A model generated the notes under the pieces. The model ran no database searches. It was not told where the DNA came from and was given only the letters and a program-made list of their open reading frames with translations. Shown in pieces: positions 46,215-58,139 of a stretch of 64,000 bases of DNA. The position numbers were made by a program, and so were the translations under genes. The DNA lies in assembly GCA_009823505.1 (NCBI GenBank), contig VZQC01004706.1, positions 1 to 64,000 on the forward strand, read 5' to 3'. The DNA comes from Rhizomys pruinosus. Lineage: Eukaryota > Chordata > Mammalia > Rodentia > Spalacidae. Within the stretch, counting starts at the first letter, position 1. The number at the start of each line of letters is the position of its first letter.

Positions 46215-47265
46215 GACACCTCTAAACTGGGATACATGCAAGAAGAGAGGCGATAAGGCCCTGCTGCCGAAGACCTGAGGTTAACATGGGAAAGATGTAT
46301 TGAGACCACACATGCAAGTGTACAGATGGTCTGGAATACCAGAGAGTGTTACCAAGGGCCACTAAACCAATAAAGCAAATATGGGTCTCTTTGAGTCAAG
46401 CAAGACTCCTCCATCAGCACCAGCTACACCTCACCTGCCTGGAAATGCTGTGCAGCAGTGGCAGCCATATGCCTGTATATCCCAATCTAATTCGCTATTA
46501 GCTCTCTCCTTGGAGGAACAATCCATGGCAGATGCCAGAAGCTTACATCCTCTAATGGTTAGGAGATGTTATAAGCCACAATAAGACCCTGTCATATTTA
46601 ACAGAAAAAAACATAATTAATGGATTCACATACCACCCAAATATCTGCGTCTATACCAAAGTAACCTACCATAACAATTAGTACTGTTTAAATACCTATG
46701 TAGCTAATTACTTGTGCTTCATTAGTAGGATCGAAAGGTTATTCCTGGACAAACTATCAGCCCATGAAAGGAAACAGCCAGAATTGACCAGAGTCCAAGA
46801 CAACAGCTCCAGACAAAGTAGACTGTGTTGCTTCTCAACCACCTGTGCCCCTTTTCTAAGCCTAGGGAACAATCTGCAGAAGAGGGGGCGTGGTAGAATG
46901 TAAGGGCTGCAATTGGGGTGTATGGTGAAACTACAGCAATATAGTCTGGACACTCATTTGATCAACTTGATTGAACATACAAGATTGCCCTGCTGGATGG
47001 TGGGACCCATGGGCTGTGTGGGTTTGGGCACAACTGCTTTCAAATTGGTTTTACATGAAGGATGCTTGTACTCATAAAATATCACTTATTGTTAAAAAAT
47101 GAAATAAACTGAGAGAAAGATGCAGGATAGTTATGGCAGAATGCATGATCTGGGATGGGGTGGGAGGTGGGGGGAAGGGAAAGGGAAATATGCCTGAACT
47201 GAATTGGAAAATGATGTATGAAATACACAAAGCATCAATAAAAAAATGAAAATTAAAAAAAAATA
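46215..47265 (+). mobile_element. L1-type 3' segment, copy C (A-tailed)
   Basis: The most complete copy of the family. 'gtctctttgagtcaagcaag', 'cctgtatatcccaatctaat', 'catcctctaatggttaggag', 'tggtttgggcacaac'-type block near 47023, 'aagatgcaggatagttatgg', a G-rich tract at 47151-47190, 'gaattggaaaatgatgtatg' and 'catcaataaaaaaatg' with an A-rich end. A G-rich polypurine tract before an A-tail is typical of L1 3'UTRs. Confidence 0.7.
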
Positions 47266-47267
47266 AA

Positions 47268-47625
47268 ATAAACTCAATAAACACAAAGGGAAAGCATGTT
47301 TATTGTGGCTCACACTCTAAAGCATAGTCCATCTTGGTGGGAAAGGCATCACGGTAGTAGCTTGTGGCAGCTGGTCACATTGTATCCAGTCAGGAAGCAG
47401 AGAGGAATGAATGCTGCTGCTTAACTCATTTTGTCCTTTTCATTCCGCCCTGGACTCTAGTCTATCAAATGGTGATGTCCATGGTTGGAGTGGGTCTTCC
47501 CACCTCTATTAATCTAATGTAGAAACTTCCTCACAGAGGAACCTGGAGATTTTCATATGAGGTGGTTTAGATCCCAGTCAAGCTGATGATCAACATCACA
47601 GTTTGGGAAGATCAATAATGTTCTG
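47268..47625 (-). mobile_element. Rodent hAT/Charlie-type repeat
   Basis: 'agcatgtttattgtggctca', 'agcatagtccatcttggtgg', 'gtagaaacttcctcacagag', 'atcccagtcaagctgatgat'. Same order as the 15.65-kb copy. Confidence 0.5.
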
Positions 47626-47629
47626 CATG

Positions 47630-47815
47630 GGGCTGGAGAGGTAGCTCAATAATTAAGACCACTAGATGCCCTTGCAGAGATCCTGAGTTTGGTTTGAGAA
47701 CCTACATGGCTCTTCTGGCCTCTACAACCATTTCATGCATGCAGTGCACTTATATCCATGTAGGTAACACACATACACAAAAATACATGAATAAATACAT
47801 ATTTTAAAATATTCT
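47630..47815 (+). mobile_element. B2 SINE
   Basis: 'ggggctggagaggtagctca' to 'atacatgaataaatacatat'; the body is shortened after 'gagatcctgagttt'. Confidence 0.8.
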
Positions 47816-48755
47816 GGATATTAATATCAGAATAGGTGACCTATTCCTGAAGAACTTTACACTTAAAATCTTTAAAATAAAAAGAAATAAGATTATAAAA
47901 AGTTATATTAGCTTAAGAATACTTAGAAAACCACTCGAACTATAGAGGCATTCTTCATTAAGCATCTTTATTACTAAAAGGATTTTTGAAATATGAGAAA
48001 TATTAATAATTTTAAACATAAGAGAAACAAATTCTCCAACAAACTATAAGAACATAAACTGGCCAGCAGCATGATAGTGCAAATGCAAAAGGAAGGTAAA
48101 TAAAATGAAATCATGGAAAGAAGGAAGAAAGGAAGGAGGAATGGAGTAGAAAATCTCATTTTCATGTCATGACATTTACTTGATTGTGACTCCCCAGCAG
48201 TCTCTGCCATTGAGGCTGTGATATGACACAGTGGTTCTTTTATCAGATGCATCCCAGGGGGATTCTGATCAGCTGTGCTGCACTGACTGTCTTTGGTCAT
48301 ATAACATAATAGGTAACATTACTTTGATTTCTGTTAAGCTATTCAGATTTGGAAGTTTTATTTTACTGCAGCATAATTTGGGCTAAACTGAATTATACAT
48401 TATTCCTTGTCACCTTTTCATCATCAAAGGAGAAACTCACAGCAGTGCCCAGTCTCATGTGGCAATTTCCTTCAGAGAAGTAATTCATTTTGTAGGAGAA
48501 ACTTCCTTTTTAAGCTTAGAGAAAGAGATGAAGAGAGGAACCAGCAATGGTCTCAAGGATATAGAGCTCATGAACACTGAGGAATCCACAGCTCTGTGAA
48601 TGTCTCTTGTAAAATGCTCAGGCATTTAACCATCTGAATCTGCAGTTATAAATCAACCTGTTGTTAAACAACCATTATTGTACTGTTATATGGTATTTCC
48701 ATTCCTCTTCTGTTAAGTTTTTTTAAGAAAAGAAAGAAAATTTTAAGAAGGAAAT
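47816..48755. other. No gene recognised
   Basis: AT-rich. A 108-codon minus frame (47974-48300) ends in a hydrophobic Leu/Phe/Ile-rich stretch from T/A-rich DNA. No family recognised. Confidence 0.45.
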
Positions 48756-48756
48756 A

Positions 48757-49085
48757 TTGGACTGGGAAGACAGTTCAATTGGTCAATGGCTTAATATATA
48801 GGCATGGGGACCTGAGGTCAGCTTCCCAGCACCCAGATGAAAAGAAAATGGGCATGGCGGCACACATCTGTAATTCTACCTCCCAAGGGAGATGGAGACT
48901 GGGTGGCCAAGTGGAATTGAATGGTGAGCTCCAGATTTATTGAGAGATCTTGCCTGAAAAAATAGTATGGAGAATGATTGAGAAAGACCTTTGATGTTGA
49001 GCTCTGACCTCTACACTGACATATGTATACACACACATATGTACACACATCTACATATATACACACACAAATGTACACATTAAAG
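48757..49085 (+). mobile_element. RSINE1/B4-type SINE
   Basis: 'gggaagacagttcaattggt', 'gacctgaggtcagcttccca', 'gcacccagatgaaaag', 'ggcacacatctgtaattcta', 'gagctctgacctctacact' and an ACACACAT-type tail. Confidence 0.75.
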
Positions 49086-49365
49086 TAAGGAATGAAGATC
49101 AAATGTGCCATTTAAAAGGCAGCGTTTCTTATCTAAACTATGAACAACCACAGAACTGTGATTCTCAGGTGAAAAGCAGTTCTGTTGATTTAATAATGAT
49201 TTTATCCCTGTGGCTTTGTTATTTCACTAAGCTAATTTAATGAGATGCTGACTATTCTATAATTAAAGCATATCACAATGACAGATCAAATAAGGAGAGA
49301 AGAGGAGCACCTTTAGTAAATAAAAATCATCTACCATCCCACAAAGACATCATTAAAATTTCAGT

Positions 49366-49647
49366 ACAGTGGCTGGTATAATGACTCAGTCAATAAAATA
49401 CTTATACAAGCATTAGTTCCTGAGATTGATCCCTGAGAAGCCAAGAAGATCAGGCCTGTTGTTTTGTCCAGCACTGAGAAGGTGGAGACAAAAGGGTCCC
49501 TGGAGACTAGACAAATGGGTTAGCTAAAAGTTCAGTGAGAGACCCTGACACAAAAAAAGAAAGACAACTGTCATCAGCCTTTGGCCTGCACAGTCAGATA
49601 CAAGTGTGCTACACACACACTCACACACACACACACACACGCACACA
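49366..49647 (+). mobile_element. RSINE1/B4-type SINE with (CA)n tail
   Basis: 'gtggctggtataatgactca', 'gttcctgagattgatccctg', 'gttcagtgagagaccctgac', 'cctttggcctgcacagtc', ending in (CA)n at 49611-49647. Confidence 0.75.
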
Positions 49648-50019
49648 GAATTTCATTACATTTATATTAGGACGCTCACCAAATCTGTTTACCAGTACCC
49701 CATGTAGCTAAGGAGTAGTAATTCAAAGTCTTGTTGGAAATTGGAGAAATATTTGAAATGAGGAAGACTAAATGCATAAATTTATCTTTGCTCTTCAAAA
49801 TTAATCCTCCTGTTCTTGATTATGAAATACAGATATGTCACAGAGGCAAAGGAGCATTGAGACAATTGTGGGGATTGTTACACAAAATACAGCAAACCAG
49901 GAATGCAGAAACTGCCCGGAGTCCTTGAGATACTACATCATCTCCACACCATCCCTGTTCACCTATATTCCAGGAGTCTGATTTCATGAAAAGAATCTCA
50001 TCCCTTCTTTAAGACTTTT

Positions 50020-50182
50020 TTAAGCCAGTCTCTCATGTAGCTCATGCTGGCCTCCAAACCCTGAGGTTGGGATTGCAGGTGTGCCCCACCATGCCTGGTC
50101 CTATACAGGGCTGGGAACAGAACCCAAGGTTTTATGAATGCTAGGCAAGTAGTCTACAGGCTGAGCTACAACTCCAGTCCTT
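50020..50182 (-). mobile_element. B4-type SINE (B1-ID fusion)
   Basis: 'ccagtctctcatgtagctca', 'gggattgcaggtgtgcccca', 'aatgctaggcaagtagtcta' and 'gctgagctacaactccagtc': a B1-like half next to an ID-like half, both reversed. Confidence 0.75.
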
Positions 50183-50785
50183 TCTTGTTTCATTTGATTA
50201 TATATTCTGCACCTATAAATACTATCCCAACTGGCCAAACCTTAACATGTAATGTACACTATTCTAGATGCTTTATGTATATGTATATGCTATATCTTTA
50301 AGTCATTACAATCATAAATTTTATACATATGTTTTATAATTTCTATGCTGGATATCAAACTGTTGGCTATAAGCATACTAGACAAGCACTCTAACAATGA
50401 GTTATGTCCTCAATGTCTCCTTTTATATTTAAAGCTACCTTATATATAGGGTGATTATTCATGTGAGGGGACTGGGTATTTGTGGTACAGGATGAGAGTA
50501 GAGATGGTATCCACACTGCAGGATCTAGCCTTACCTGTCTTTGTAAGTCTGTTACTGGATCAGATTGTACTACTTCCACAGCATCCAAGGGGGCCAGTTA
50601 TCAGTCTTGCAGTCTTTACTCTCAGCAGTAGATAACATAGTATGAAGACAGGCCCTTCTCTTTGAAGCAGCAAAGGACATCTTCAAGACTTTTTTTTCCT
50701 TAAAGAGTTGCCATAGAATTGAATTTAACACTGGTCTTCTGGGCCCAGCAGATCACAAGGCCCAGAACTTTAATGGGACACTCAT
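50183..50785. other. No gene recognised
   Basis: A second ID-like head may lie at 50340-50420 ('actagacaagcactctaaca'). Otherwise unassigned. Confidence 0.4.
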
Positions 50786-50925
50786 GTGCATGCCAGGCAT
50801 TGCTTCAGGGACCCATTTAATACTTATAGTGAGCCAGAGGGATCAGTAGTATTACTGTCCTGAATTTACAGATGAAGAAAAAGAGGCAGAGAGCATATAG
50901 GTGGCTTCCTTTAGGATGCTCCTAT
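50786..50925 (+). mobile_element. MIR SINE fragment
   Basis: 'cctgaatttacagatgaaga' followed by 'aaaagaggcagagagcatat' matches the MIR core 'ttttacagatgaggaaactgaggc' region. Confidence 0.65.
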
Positions 50926-52085
50926 AGCAATAGAATGGTGATTCTTTCCTAGGTTGTCTGTGACAAAGCCTATATTCTGTGCTGGCATGTAAATTTATTC
51001 CACTAATGTAATCATGCATGTCATCTTTTCTAATGAATGGCTATACACTACTCAGGGACTGCATCACCTTTCTCCCCCAAGGGGGCAGTCATTGTCCAAC
51101 TGTTCTTCAGTGTTCAGTGATCACATGGTCACAGTATGAACACCTTCATGGTTCATTTTTTTTATTTTTTTGTATTCCAGTTCTACGTAGCACCATTCTC
51201 TCCCAGCCCCCACACTAATTCTGCTCCTCATCACACCTTTCATAGCATATACTGAGTTAAATGACTAATTACACGCTCCCAGCAAGCAGTCTTATTACAG
51301 TGCCAGCCAAGTGTCTCATTATAGCTTTCCAGCCAAACATCTCATTACCAGGCTTGCACATATCTCATTGCCCACAGAGTCACCATCTCATCATGTTTTT
51401 TAAAAAACTGACATAGACACCTGTGGTTCTGGACACAGGTATCATTAGACCTATCCTATCATGTCCAACTTCACATCAGGCCCTGAGAAGACATTCAAGC
51501 AAGCTGGGAGAAGGAGGCAGGCCTGGCTCACCACTGGTATACATGGGGGACTAGAATTAGAAAAGTACTTGGAAATCACGCATTATATTCAGTCTACATA
51601 ATCTACAAGACAGTAATCTTTGCACATAATCTTTTATTAGGGACAACATTAAGTGTAGTTATCAAAATTGAAAACTATTCATCTTCTAAGCAGAAAAAAA
51701 TCTATTTTCTTTCATGTATTTGTCTTAAATCAGAAATGCATGGAATCTTCATTTAAATAATGAAATTAATTAATAAATACAGAAAATATTTCTATCTTCC
51801 TGGCATCACATAGCCATTACACTCATAAAGGCATGGCAACTATGGCTTCCTGCACAAAGCTGGCACAAGACTGATTCCACCAACACTGCATCATGGCAAG
51901 GGAGGGGCTCAGGAGCCCTGCCTTTTCTTAGGGATTTGTAGGCAGTGAACAATTGCTGGAGGAAAAGGACATTTTTTTCAGTCCTGTGGCCAAACAGTCC
52001 TTCTCCTATGTTCCTGTAATAACCCTAATTGAAGTGGAATCCCCCCGCCACACAGACACTAGACAAAAACTTTGTCTCATAGGTT
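50926..52085. other. No gene recognised
   Basis: A weak repetition of 'tctcatta' with 'ccagcc' spacers occurs at 51285-51395. No gene. Confidence 0.4.
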
Positions 52086-52089
52086 TGGG

Positions 52090-52090
52090 A

Positions 52091-52123
<33 letters not shown>

Positions 52124-52129
52124 ATATGT

Positions 52130-52160
<31 letters not shown>
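52090..52160. repeat. Compound (CT)n-(GT)n microsatellite
   Basis: About 17 CT units (52090-52123), 'atatgtg', then about 15 GT units (52130-52160). Confidence 0.97.
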
Positions 52161-52162
<2 letters not shown>

Positions 52163-52295
52163 GCACAAATATGCCATGTACATATGTGGGGGAAAAGGAT
52201 TATAGTAGTTGGTTCTCTTCTTCTAGGATATGGGTCCCAAGGATCAGATGCAGGTTGTAAGGCTAAGCTATTTTTTTTTTCATTTTTCCTTTTCA
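52161..52295 (-). mobile_element. B3/B4-type SINE, decayed
   Basis: Following the (GT)n: 'gcacaaatatgccatgtaca', 'gtagttggttctcttcttct', 'gatcagatgcaggttgtaag', the reversed 3' half of such SINEs. Confidence 0.5.
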
Positions 52296-52985
52296 AAGTT
52301 AGTCATCTCTTATATTTTGTAATAGTAGCAGAAATCTAACTAACATAATATGATTAGTAACTTCAGATTCCATATTGTTTCAGCAGAATTAGGATACCTC
52401 TTAAGAGTCTACATTGTAGTCCCTAGGAAATGCTACCATGAATGATATGAACCACTTAGCTGATGTTACTAGGGTCACTGGGTAGTTGACCTGACATCAT
52501 GATAGATCCAGCACAATCCAGGAGTTGTGTAAAACAAGAGAGGAAGACAGAAGAGGCATCTTGATCTGAGGCATTGAGATGGATCTGCAAAGTCCCTGCT
52601 GCCTAGAAGAGGGAGAGGCCCACACGCTCAGAAATCAGTGACCTCAGTTCGACCTTGACAGTTGAAGTGAGCTCTGCCAACAACCTAAATGGACTTTAGG
52701 AATGAAGTGTTCAGGGAGAAAATGTGTAGGTTTGTTAATAACTTTGACTTTGGATTTGTGAGAACTTGATCATACTATTAAGTCACGGCTGACTTTGGAC
52801 CTACAGAACAAGGATAAAATAGATAAGCATTGCTTGAAGTTGATAAGTGTGTGTTTACATATAATTGTGACTAGAAAACTAATATAATGCTATACATACA
52901 TTATATATATATATATACATATATACATATTTTGAGATCTCTTTCTCTTGGTAATTACTGAAAATATTTTACATATAGAAATACA
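52296..52985. other. No gene recognised
   Basis: AT-rich with an (AT)n tract at 52898-52930. Confidence 0.45.
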
Positions 52986-52991
52986 CTCTAT

Positions 52992-53185
52992 AGGCTGGAG
53001 AAAGGGTTCAATGGTTAAAGCTTTGGTTGCTTTTGCAGAGGACCCAGGTTTGATTGATAGCACCCATGTGGCCAGTCCAAGCAAATTCCATATCTTCTTT
53101 TGACCTCCACAGGCATTGTACATCAGGGATACACTTGCATACATGGAGGCAATACATTCATATACATAAATTCAAAACAATAAAT
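52992..53185 (+). mobile_element. B2 SINE, diverged
   Basis: 'taggctggagaaagggttca', 'cagaggacccaggtttgatt', 'gacctccacaggcattgtac', 'caataaataaac'. Confidence 0.75.
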
Positions 53186-53700
53186 AAACTATTTTAAAAT
53201 TACACTTGGAAAAATATTAACTATTCACATGCTATTTGTTTTATTGTTCAAGATGCATTCAATTTATGTAAAATGGTTATGCATCCAAAGGCATATCAAT
53301 TATGCTTATTCTTACTATAAAGAAGCAGTAGAAAGGAGAAATGACTGTGTTTGCTTTGTTAAATAAATAGTAGAAAGTATGCGTAATCACTACTTAGATT
53401 TTTGTATGAATATTTAAATGAAATGGATAAGTCACACAAACAGCCAAATCTTGGCTCTATAACAAATCTATAATTTGTATATATAAAACATATAAGTTCC
53501 TGATTTTTTACGCACACAAATATGTTTTTACAGTTATCAAATGAATGTGAACTTTTTAATCAAGTCTACAATAGTTTGCATTTAATAGCTGAAGTTCTCT
53601 TAGTATGTCTGTGCAAGTTTCTCTCTTCTCTCTCTCTTCATATAGAGATAGGATCATCCTCAGATGCTACTCATCTTTATTTTTGTTTTTATTTTTTGTA
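53186..53700. other. No gene recognised
   Basis: AT-rich, no assignable structure. Confidence 0.45.
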
Positions 53701-54001
53701 TACATGTTTGTTTCTTTTGTTTTTGTGAGGAAAGGTCTCTCTCTGTCCTGGAACTCACTAAGTACACTAAACTGACTGACTTGCAAAGCCCAGAGGATCC
53801 ACCAGTCTCCACATCCCCAGCACTTTGATTTTCTCTTTTTTTTTTTTTATTTTTTTTTTGAGACAGGTTGTCCCTATAGCCCCAGCTGGACTGGAACTCA
53901 CTCTATAGACCAGGCTGGTCTTGAACTCACAGAGTTCCACCTGCCTCTGCCTCCTGAGGGCTAGCACTTTGATTTTAAATGTCCACCATAATACCCAGCT
54001 T
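53701..54001 (-). mobile_element. B1 SINE (outer), split by a second B1
   Basis: 'ggtctctctctgtcctggaa', 'gaggatccaccagtctccac', interrupted at 53832 and resumed with 'taaatgtccaccataatacc'. It is the older of the pair. Confidence 0.75.
53833..53962 (-). mobile_element. B1 SINE (inner), with target duplication
   Basis: T-rich tail, 'gagacaggttgtccctatag', 'tcttgaactcacagagttcc', 'gcctctgcctcctgagggct'. AGCACTTTGATTTT flanks it (53819-53832 and 53963-53976). The head half is missing, so the copy is 5'-truncated. Confidence 0.93.
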
Positions 54002-54057
54002 TTTATATGAGTTGGGGGGGTCAAACAAATGATTACAAATTGATTACAAATTGTATC

Positions 54058-54420
54058 AATTACAGTTTGTTGCTGTGATAAAACAGCATGTTTAAAAGCA
54101 ACAAAAAAGAAAGAGCTTATTGGCTTACATTCCAGGGCTTTGAGTATATCATGATGGGAAGGCCTGGCAGCAAGCAACAGCCATGGTGGCAGGGGCAGAA
54201 ACCAGAGAAATCATATCTTCATCTCCAAACATGAAGCAGAGAACAAACACTGGAAGTGGGGCAAGGCTATGAACTATCAAAGTCAGCACCCAATGGCACA
54301 CTTGCTCCAGCAAGGCTCCATCTCCTAAAGGTGCCATAACCTCCCCACAGTCCCACCAACTGCAGACCAAGTGTTCAACTACTATGGCGGCCATTTCTCA
54401 TTCAAACTTCCCCAGAAGAC
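54058..54420 (-). mobile_element. Rodent hAT-type (URR1-like) repeat
   Basis: 'tttgttgctgtgataaaaca', 'agagcttattggcttacatt', 'cttgctccagcaaggctcca', 'gcagaccaagtgttcaacta', 'ttctcattcaaacttcccca'. Same order as the 12.3-kb copy. Confidence 0.6.
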
Positions 54421-54529
54421 AAGAACTTTTCCAATGCTACCATCTCCTATGCCCAGAACTTTCTCTGATATATATTCTCTGAATTAAATAACTAGTTAAG
54501 GAAAGTATACTTTGTTAGTTTTTCTTGAA

Positions 54530-54655
54530 ATGCAGCTTTGCTTTACAACCAGGGCCAAGCTGGGACTCACTATGAGGCAGAAGATGACCTAAACATTTTG
54601 ACTCTCATGCTTGAGTGACCCCAGCCTTGAGAGTACAGGTATACAATGCCATGTT
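54530..54655 (-). mobile_element. Old B1-type SINE, decayed
   Basis: 'ccaagctgggactcactatg', 'gacctaaacattttgactct', 'gagagtacaggtatacaatg' follow a reversed B1/pB1 order. Confidence 0.45.
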
Positions 54656-55017
54656 CAATTAAATCATGGACTTGGAATATTTAGTATATGTGACGCCATT
54701 CCTTGGGCAGGTTAAAATAGAGGCTTAGAGCGGCAAAGATGCCTCTCTTATCAGTAAGCACCTTTATTATTTTCTATTGCAAACATTGGACTTGGGAAGT
54801 GGCTGCCAAACCATGAACTTCATTTCTCAAAGTTCTGTGCATCTCCCTGACCCCAGAAACCTGACGGCTTTTGCAAATGGGAAGGCAAACAGAATGATCA
54901 AGGTTATTTTCTAGCTCAGGTATGCATGTGCCTCCCCACCATGGCCCATCTCCCTTGATCTGTCACTCAATGAAGCGAACTGCTGGGCAGAAAGGAAATT
55001 CAAAGTAAACAGATGCA

Positions 55018-55337
55018 TAGGAGCTGGAAAAATGGCTGTGTTGGTAAAGTGCTTGCCCCACAAACACACAGAACTGAGTTTCATACCCAGCTGACATAAA
55101 AATCCAGATATAGAAGGTTGTATCCATAACTGTGGCTGAGATAGGTGGGTCCTTGGAACTTAGTAGCCAGCCAGTCTGGCCAAATTGATAAGTTTCAGAT
55201 TCAATCAGAGACTGTCTCAAAAACAAAGGTGTAAAGGTATTGAGGAAGACACCCAGTGTCAACTTCTGGTTTTCAAGTGTACTCATACACATGTGCTTGC
55301 ACACCTCTGTGTGCACATGTCTGCATACACATACACA

Positions 55338-55385
<48 letters not shown>
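55018..55385 (+). mobile_element. RSINE1/B4-type SINE with (CA)n tail
   Basis: 'taggagctggaaaaatggct', 'ggtaaagtgcttgccccaca', 'cagattcaatcagagactgt', 'gaagacacccagtgtcaact', then CATACACA and (CA)n at 55331-55384. Confidence 0.8.
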
Positions 55386-55387
<2 letters not shown>

Positions 55388-55477
55388 TGTACAAAGTCCA
55401 GATCTCTGACTTACATCTTGGAGGCAAATTCAGTATTGTTTATCTGGACATCTTATATACATGAATGATGCATTTCT

Positions 55478-55732
55478 TTTATTTTTAATTTTTTTAATTA
55501 ATTTATTTATTTCTGTATGTATATGAATGTACTGTCTGCATGCAAGTTTGTGCACCCGTGTTGTGCAATGCCGCGGAGTTCAGAAGAGGGTGTCAGATTC
55601 CCTTGGAACTGGAGTTCTCCTGGAATTGGAGTTTCAGACGGTTCTCGGCTGCCATGTGGGTGCTGGGGATCGAACCGGGTCCTCTGTAAGAGTGGTCAGC
55701 GCTCTTAACCGCTAGGCCATCTCTCCAGCCCC
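55478..55732 (-). mobile_element. B2 SINE, full length, extended subtype, with target duplication
   Basis: The plus strand runs from 'tttttttaattaatttattt' to 'aggccatctctccagcccc'. GAATGATGCATTTCT flanks it exactly (55463-55477, 55733-55747). It carries the extra ~18-bp segment ('ggaactggagttctcctgg' then 'aattggagtttcagacgg') as at 37.1 kb. CpGs are well kept, so it is a young copy. Confidence 0.96.
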
Positions 55733-55747
55733 GAATGATGCATTTCT

Positions 55748-56752
55748 ATGTGGTAGTTTGGATCTTGAATCTAAGAGATGGAATTACTTCCACTAATTCA
55801 TTTCACTCATTATTGAGAATAACATATGTGTACAAATATACAATTAGGAAATAGGAGGTAACTAGAGATAAATTACTTTTTAATCATGGATTGGCTAATT
55901 CTGCTTCTAATCACAAAGTATCACTGGACAAGTGTAAAAAGGGTATGCTAAATCTGTATGTAAACACATATATTTAATATTATTTGATAATACTAAGAAA
56001 TTGTTGTTAATTTTAATGTGCATTAATATTGCTATGGTTTTTTTTTATCTATTAGATATACAGTGTTAAATAGTTGTGAATGATCTATGCAGTGTCTGAA
56101 GTTTGCATGACAGTAAACCCTGGATGAATAAGAGCTCACAAAACAGTCAGACACTAGGAGGAGTTCCTTCTCATTGAAGCTGGCTATGTGATGATTCACT
56201 GTACTGCTTTCTCTCCTTTGGTATATGTTTGAAATTTTCTAAATTGATTCTTCTGAAAAAATTCGAGTGCTATTTAAACATGAAATAAGGTTAATGGTGA
56301 TTAATGGTTAGTAGAGAGACTCACAATTGGTCAAAGTGCCAGAATAAGTGATTAGAATGCTCAGCCACAAATGGGTTTTCTATATGATACATACTTTCCT
56401 CCAGACTCAGAGACCATCACAGAAGAGAGAACAGAAAGTCTGTAAGATCCAGAAGTCAGGGAGAACTGGGGTAAAAACTGTCTTCTGGACATGAAATGGG
56501 CACACTCATGAATTCACAGCTGCTGTGGTTGTTTTCATAAAATCAATATAGCCAACATTCCAGCATAGAGAGGGTAGGGTCTCATAATGCCCTACCCCTA
56601 GTTGAGGAGGTATTGGTAATAGATGGCTATTGGAGAGCAAGAGTCAGTTTTCATTAGCTATGTGGCACATATTGGTATGTGGACCATGTTTCAATGGATG
56701 GTGCACAGCCATGTGCACAAAGGCAACAGGAATTGGACTCAGTGGCTTATTT
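55748..56752. other. No gene recognised
   Basis: Unique-looking AT-rich DNA without a supported gene or repeat. Confidence 0.45.
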
Positions 56753-56939
56753 AAGGAGGAGAAGAAGGAGAAGAAGGAGAAGGAGGAGGAGGAGGAGGAG
56801 GAGGAGGAGGAGGAGGAAGAGAAAAAGGGGAGAGAAGAAGGAGAAGGAGGAGGAGAGGGAGGAGAAAGAGAAAAAGGGGAAAGAAGAAGGAGAAGGAAGA
56901 GGAGGAGGAGAAGGAAGAAGAAGAGGAGGAAGAGGAAGT
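56753..56939. repeat. (GGA/GAA)n polypurine tract
   Basis: About 187 bp of almost pure purine on the plus strand, mainly GGA and GAA units. It yields Glu/Lys- or Arg-rich frames (56630-57004, 56679-56945) that are not genes. Confidence 0.97.
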
Positions 56940-57049
56940 TGTTGAAGTTAAAAGGGGGATTCCAGAGGAGCAGGACTGAGGAGTTGGATGTAGGTGTGAT
57001 TTAAATACACTATATTCGTGGAAGAAATTCCCAAAGGATGAATTGAAAA

Positions 57050-57280
57050 TGTATTTATTTATTCATTTATTTTTATTTTATGTGTATGAGTGTTTTGCCT
57101 GCATACATCTAAGTGCATCATGTGCACGGAATGCCTAAAATGAGCAGAGGAGGGCACTGGGTCCCCTAAAACAGAATTTACAGACAGTTGCTAGCCACAT
57201 GTGAGTACTGGGAACCAAACTGGGATCCTCTGCAAAAGTAGCTAGTACCCTTAACTACTGAATCATCTCCCCAGCCCAAC
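57050..57280 (-). mobile_element. B3-type SINE
   Basis: 'tttatgtgtatgagtgtttt', 'gcctgcatacatctaagtgc', 'gtactgggaaccaaactggg', 'aactactgaatcatctcccc', 'agccc'. Confidence 0.85.
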
Positions 57281-58139
57281 TTTAAATTGAGTATCAAGTT
57301 AATGTCAAGTATGGTTAAACACATGACATAATGCAAGCTGGAATAAACTGGATTCCACATACTGTAATGTAATGACACAAATGTAGAACACAACATAAAT
57401 CAAATCACTCATTCCTGACAAATTCAATTATCTGTCCTTTGTGGCAAGAACCCTATAAAATGTTCTGAGGGTATGATGATAAGAAATACAGATATATTCT
57501 TTTACTCTCAATGAATTTAAAATCATTGGATCATCCATCGACTTGATCTATGATAACATAGTAAGTAAAATCGATAGGGATACTTCATGGTGTATATATT
57601 ACAATAACACATTTACATTTCATTTTGTAGAAAGGAATCTAGGTGTCCACATTGCTAAAGATTTGTTTGCTCTGAGTTAGCCTTTTGTCTGATGATATCC
57701 AAACTGCTTGCTCAGGAGGAACACAGTGACCTTGGAGTTTATGAACTCTCCTCCCAGATACACGATGATCTGAGATGATGAGGAAAAAAGCAGTAACATA
57801 AATGTCAGAGACTGACCACCTGGGCAGAGGGGCAAGAGTAAACTTTGGAGTGACAGATGCCTTTGTTTTCCTCCCTATACAATTTACCAGCTAAAGAAGA
57901 GATGGACAGATCTTGAGAATGCTAATCCACTGTCTCCTCAGATTCATGGCTTTCTGAATAAAATCTGGTTTAAAGATTCAATGCCTAGTTTTTGCATATC
58001 TGTCAGTTAAAGCAGGTAGAACCTGGGCCTTTCTAATGAGGGGATTATTCTTCTTAATAAAAGGGCAGGCACTGAAGCAAAAGAGGCATGGAACCTATGC
58101 CTTCAAACAGCATGTAAGCACTCCAGAGAAAACTTTCCA
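57281..58139. other. No gene recognised
   Basis: Unique-looking DNA. No gene or repeat named. Confidence 0.45.

Noticed and set aside
54963..55427. 154-codon minus-strand frame with a Cys/Val repeat
   Set aside because: It reads through a B4 SINE and its (CA)n tail.
56630..57004. Glu/Lys-rich or Arg-rich protein
   Set aside because: Pure product of the GGA/GAA tract.
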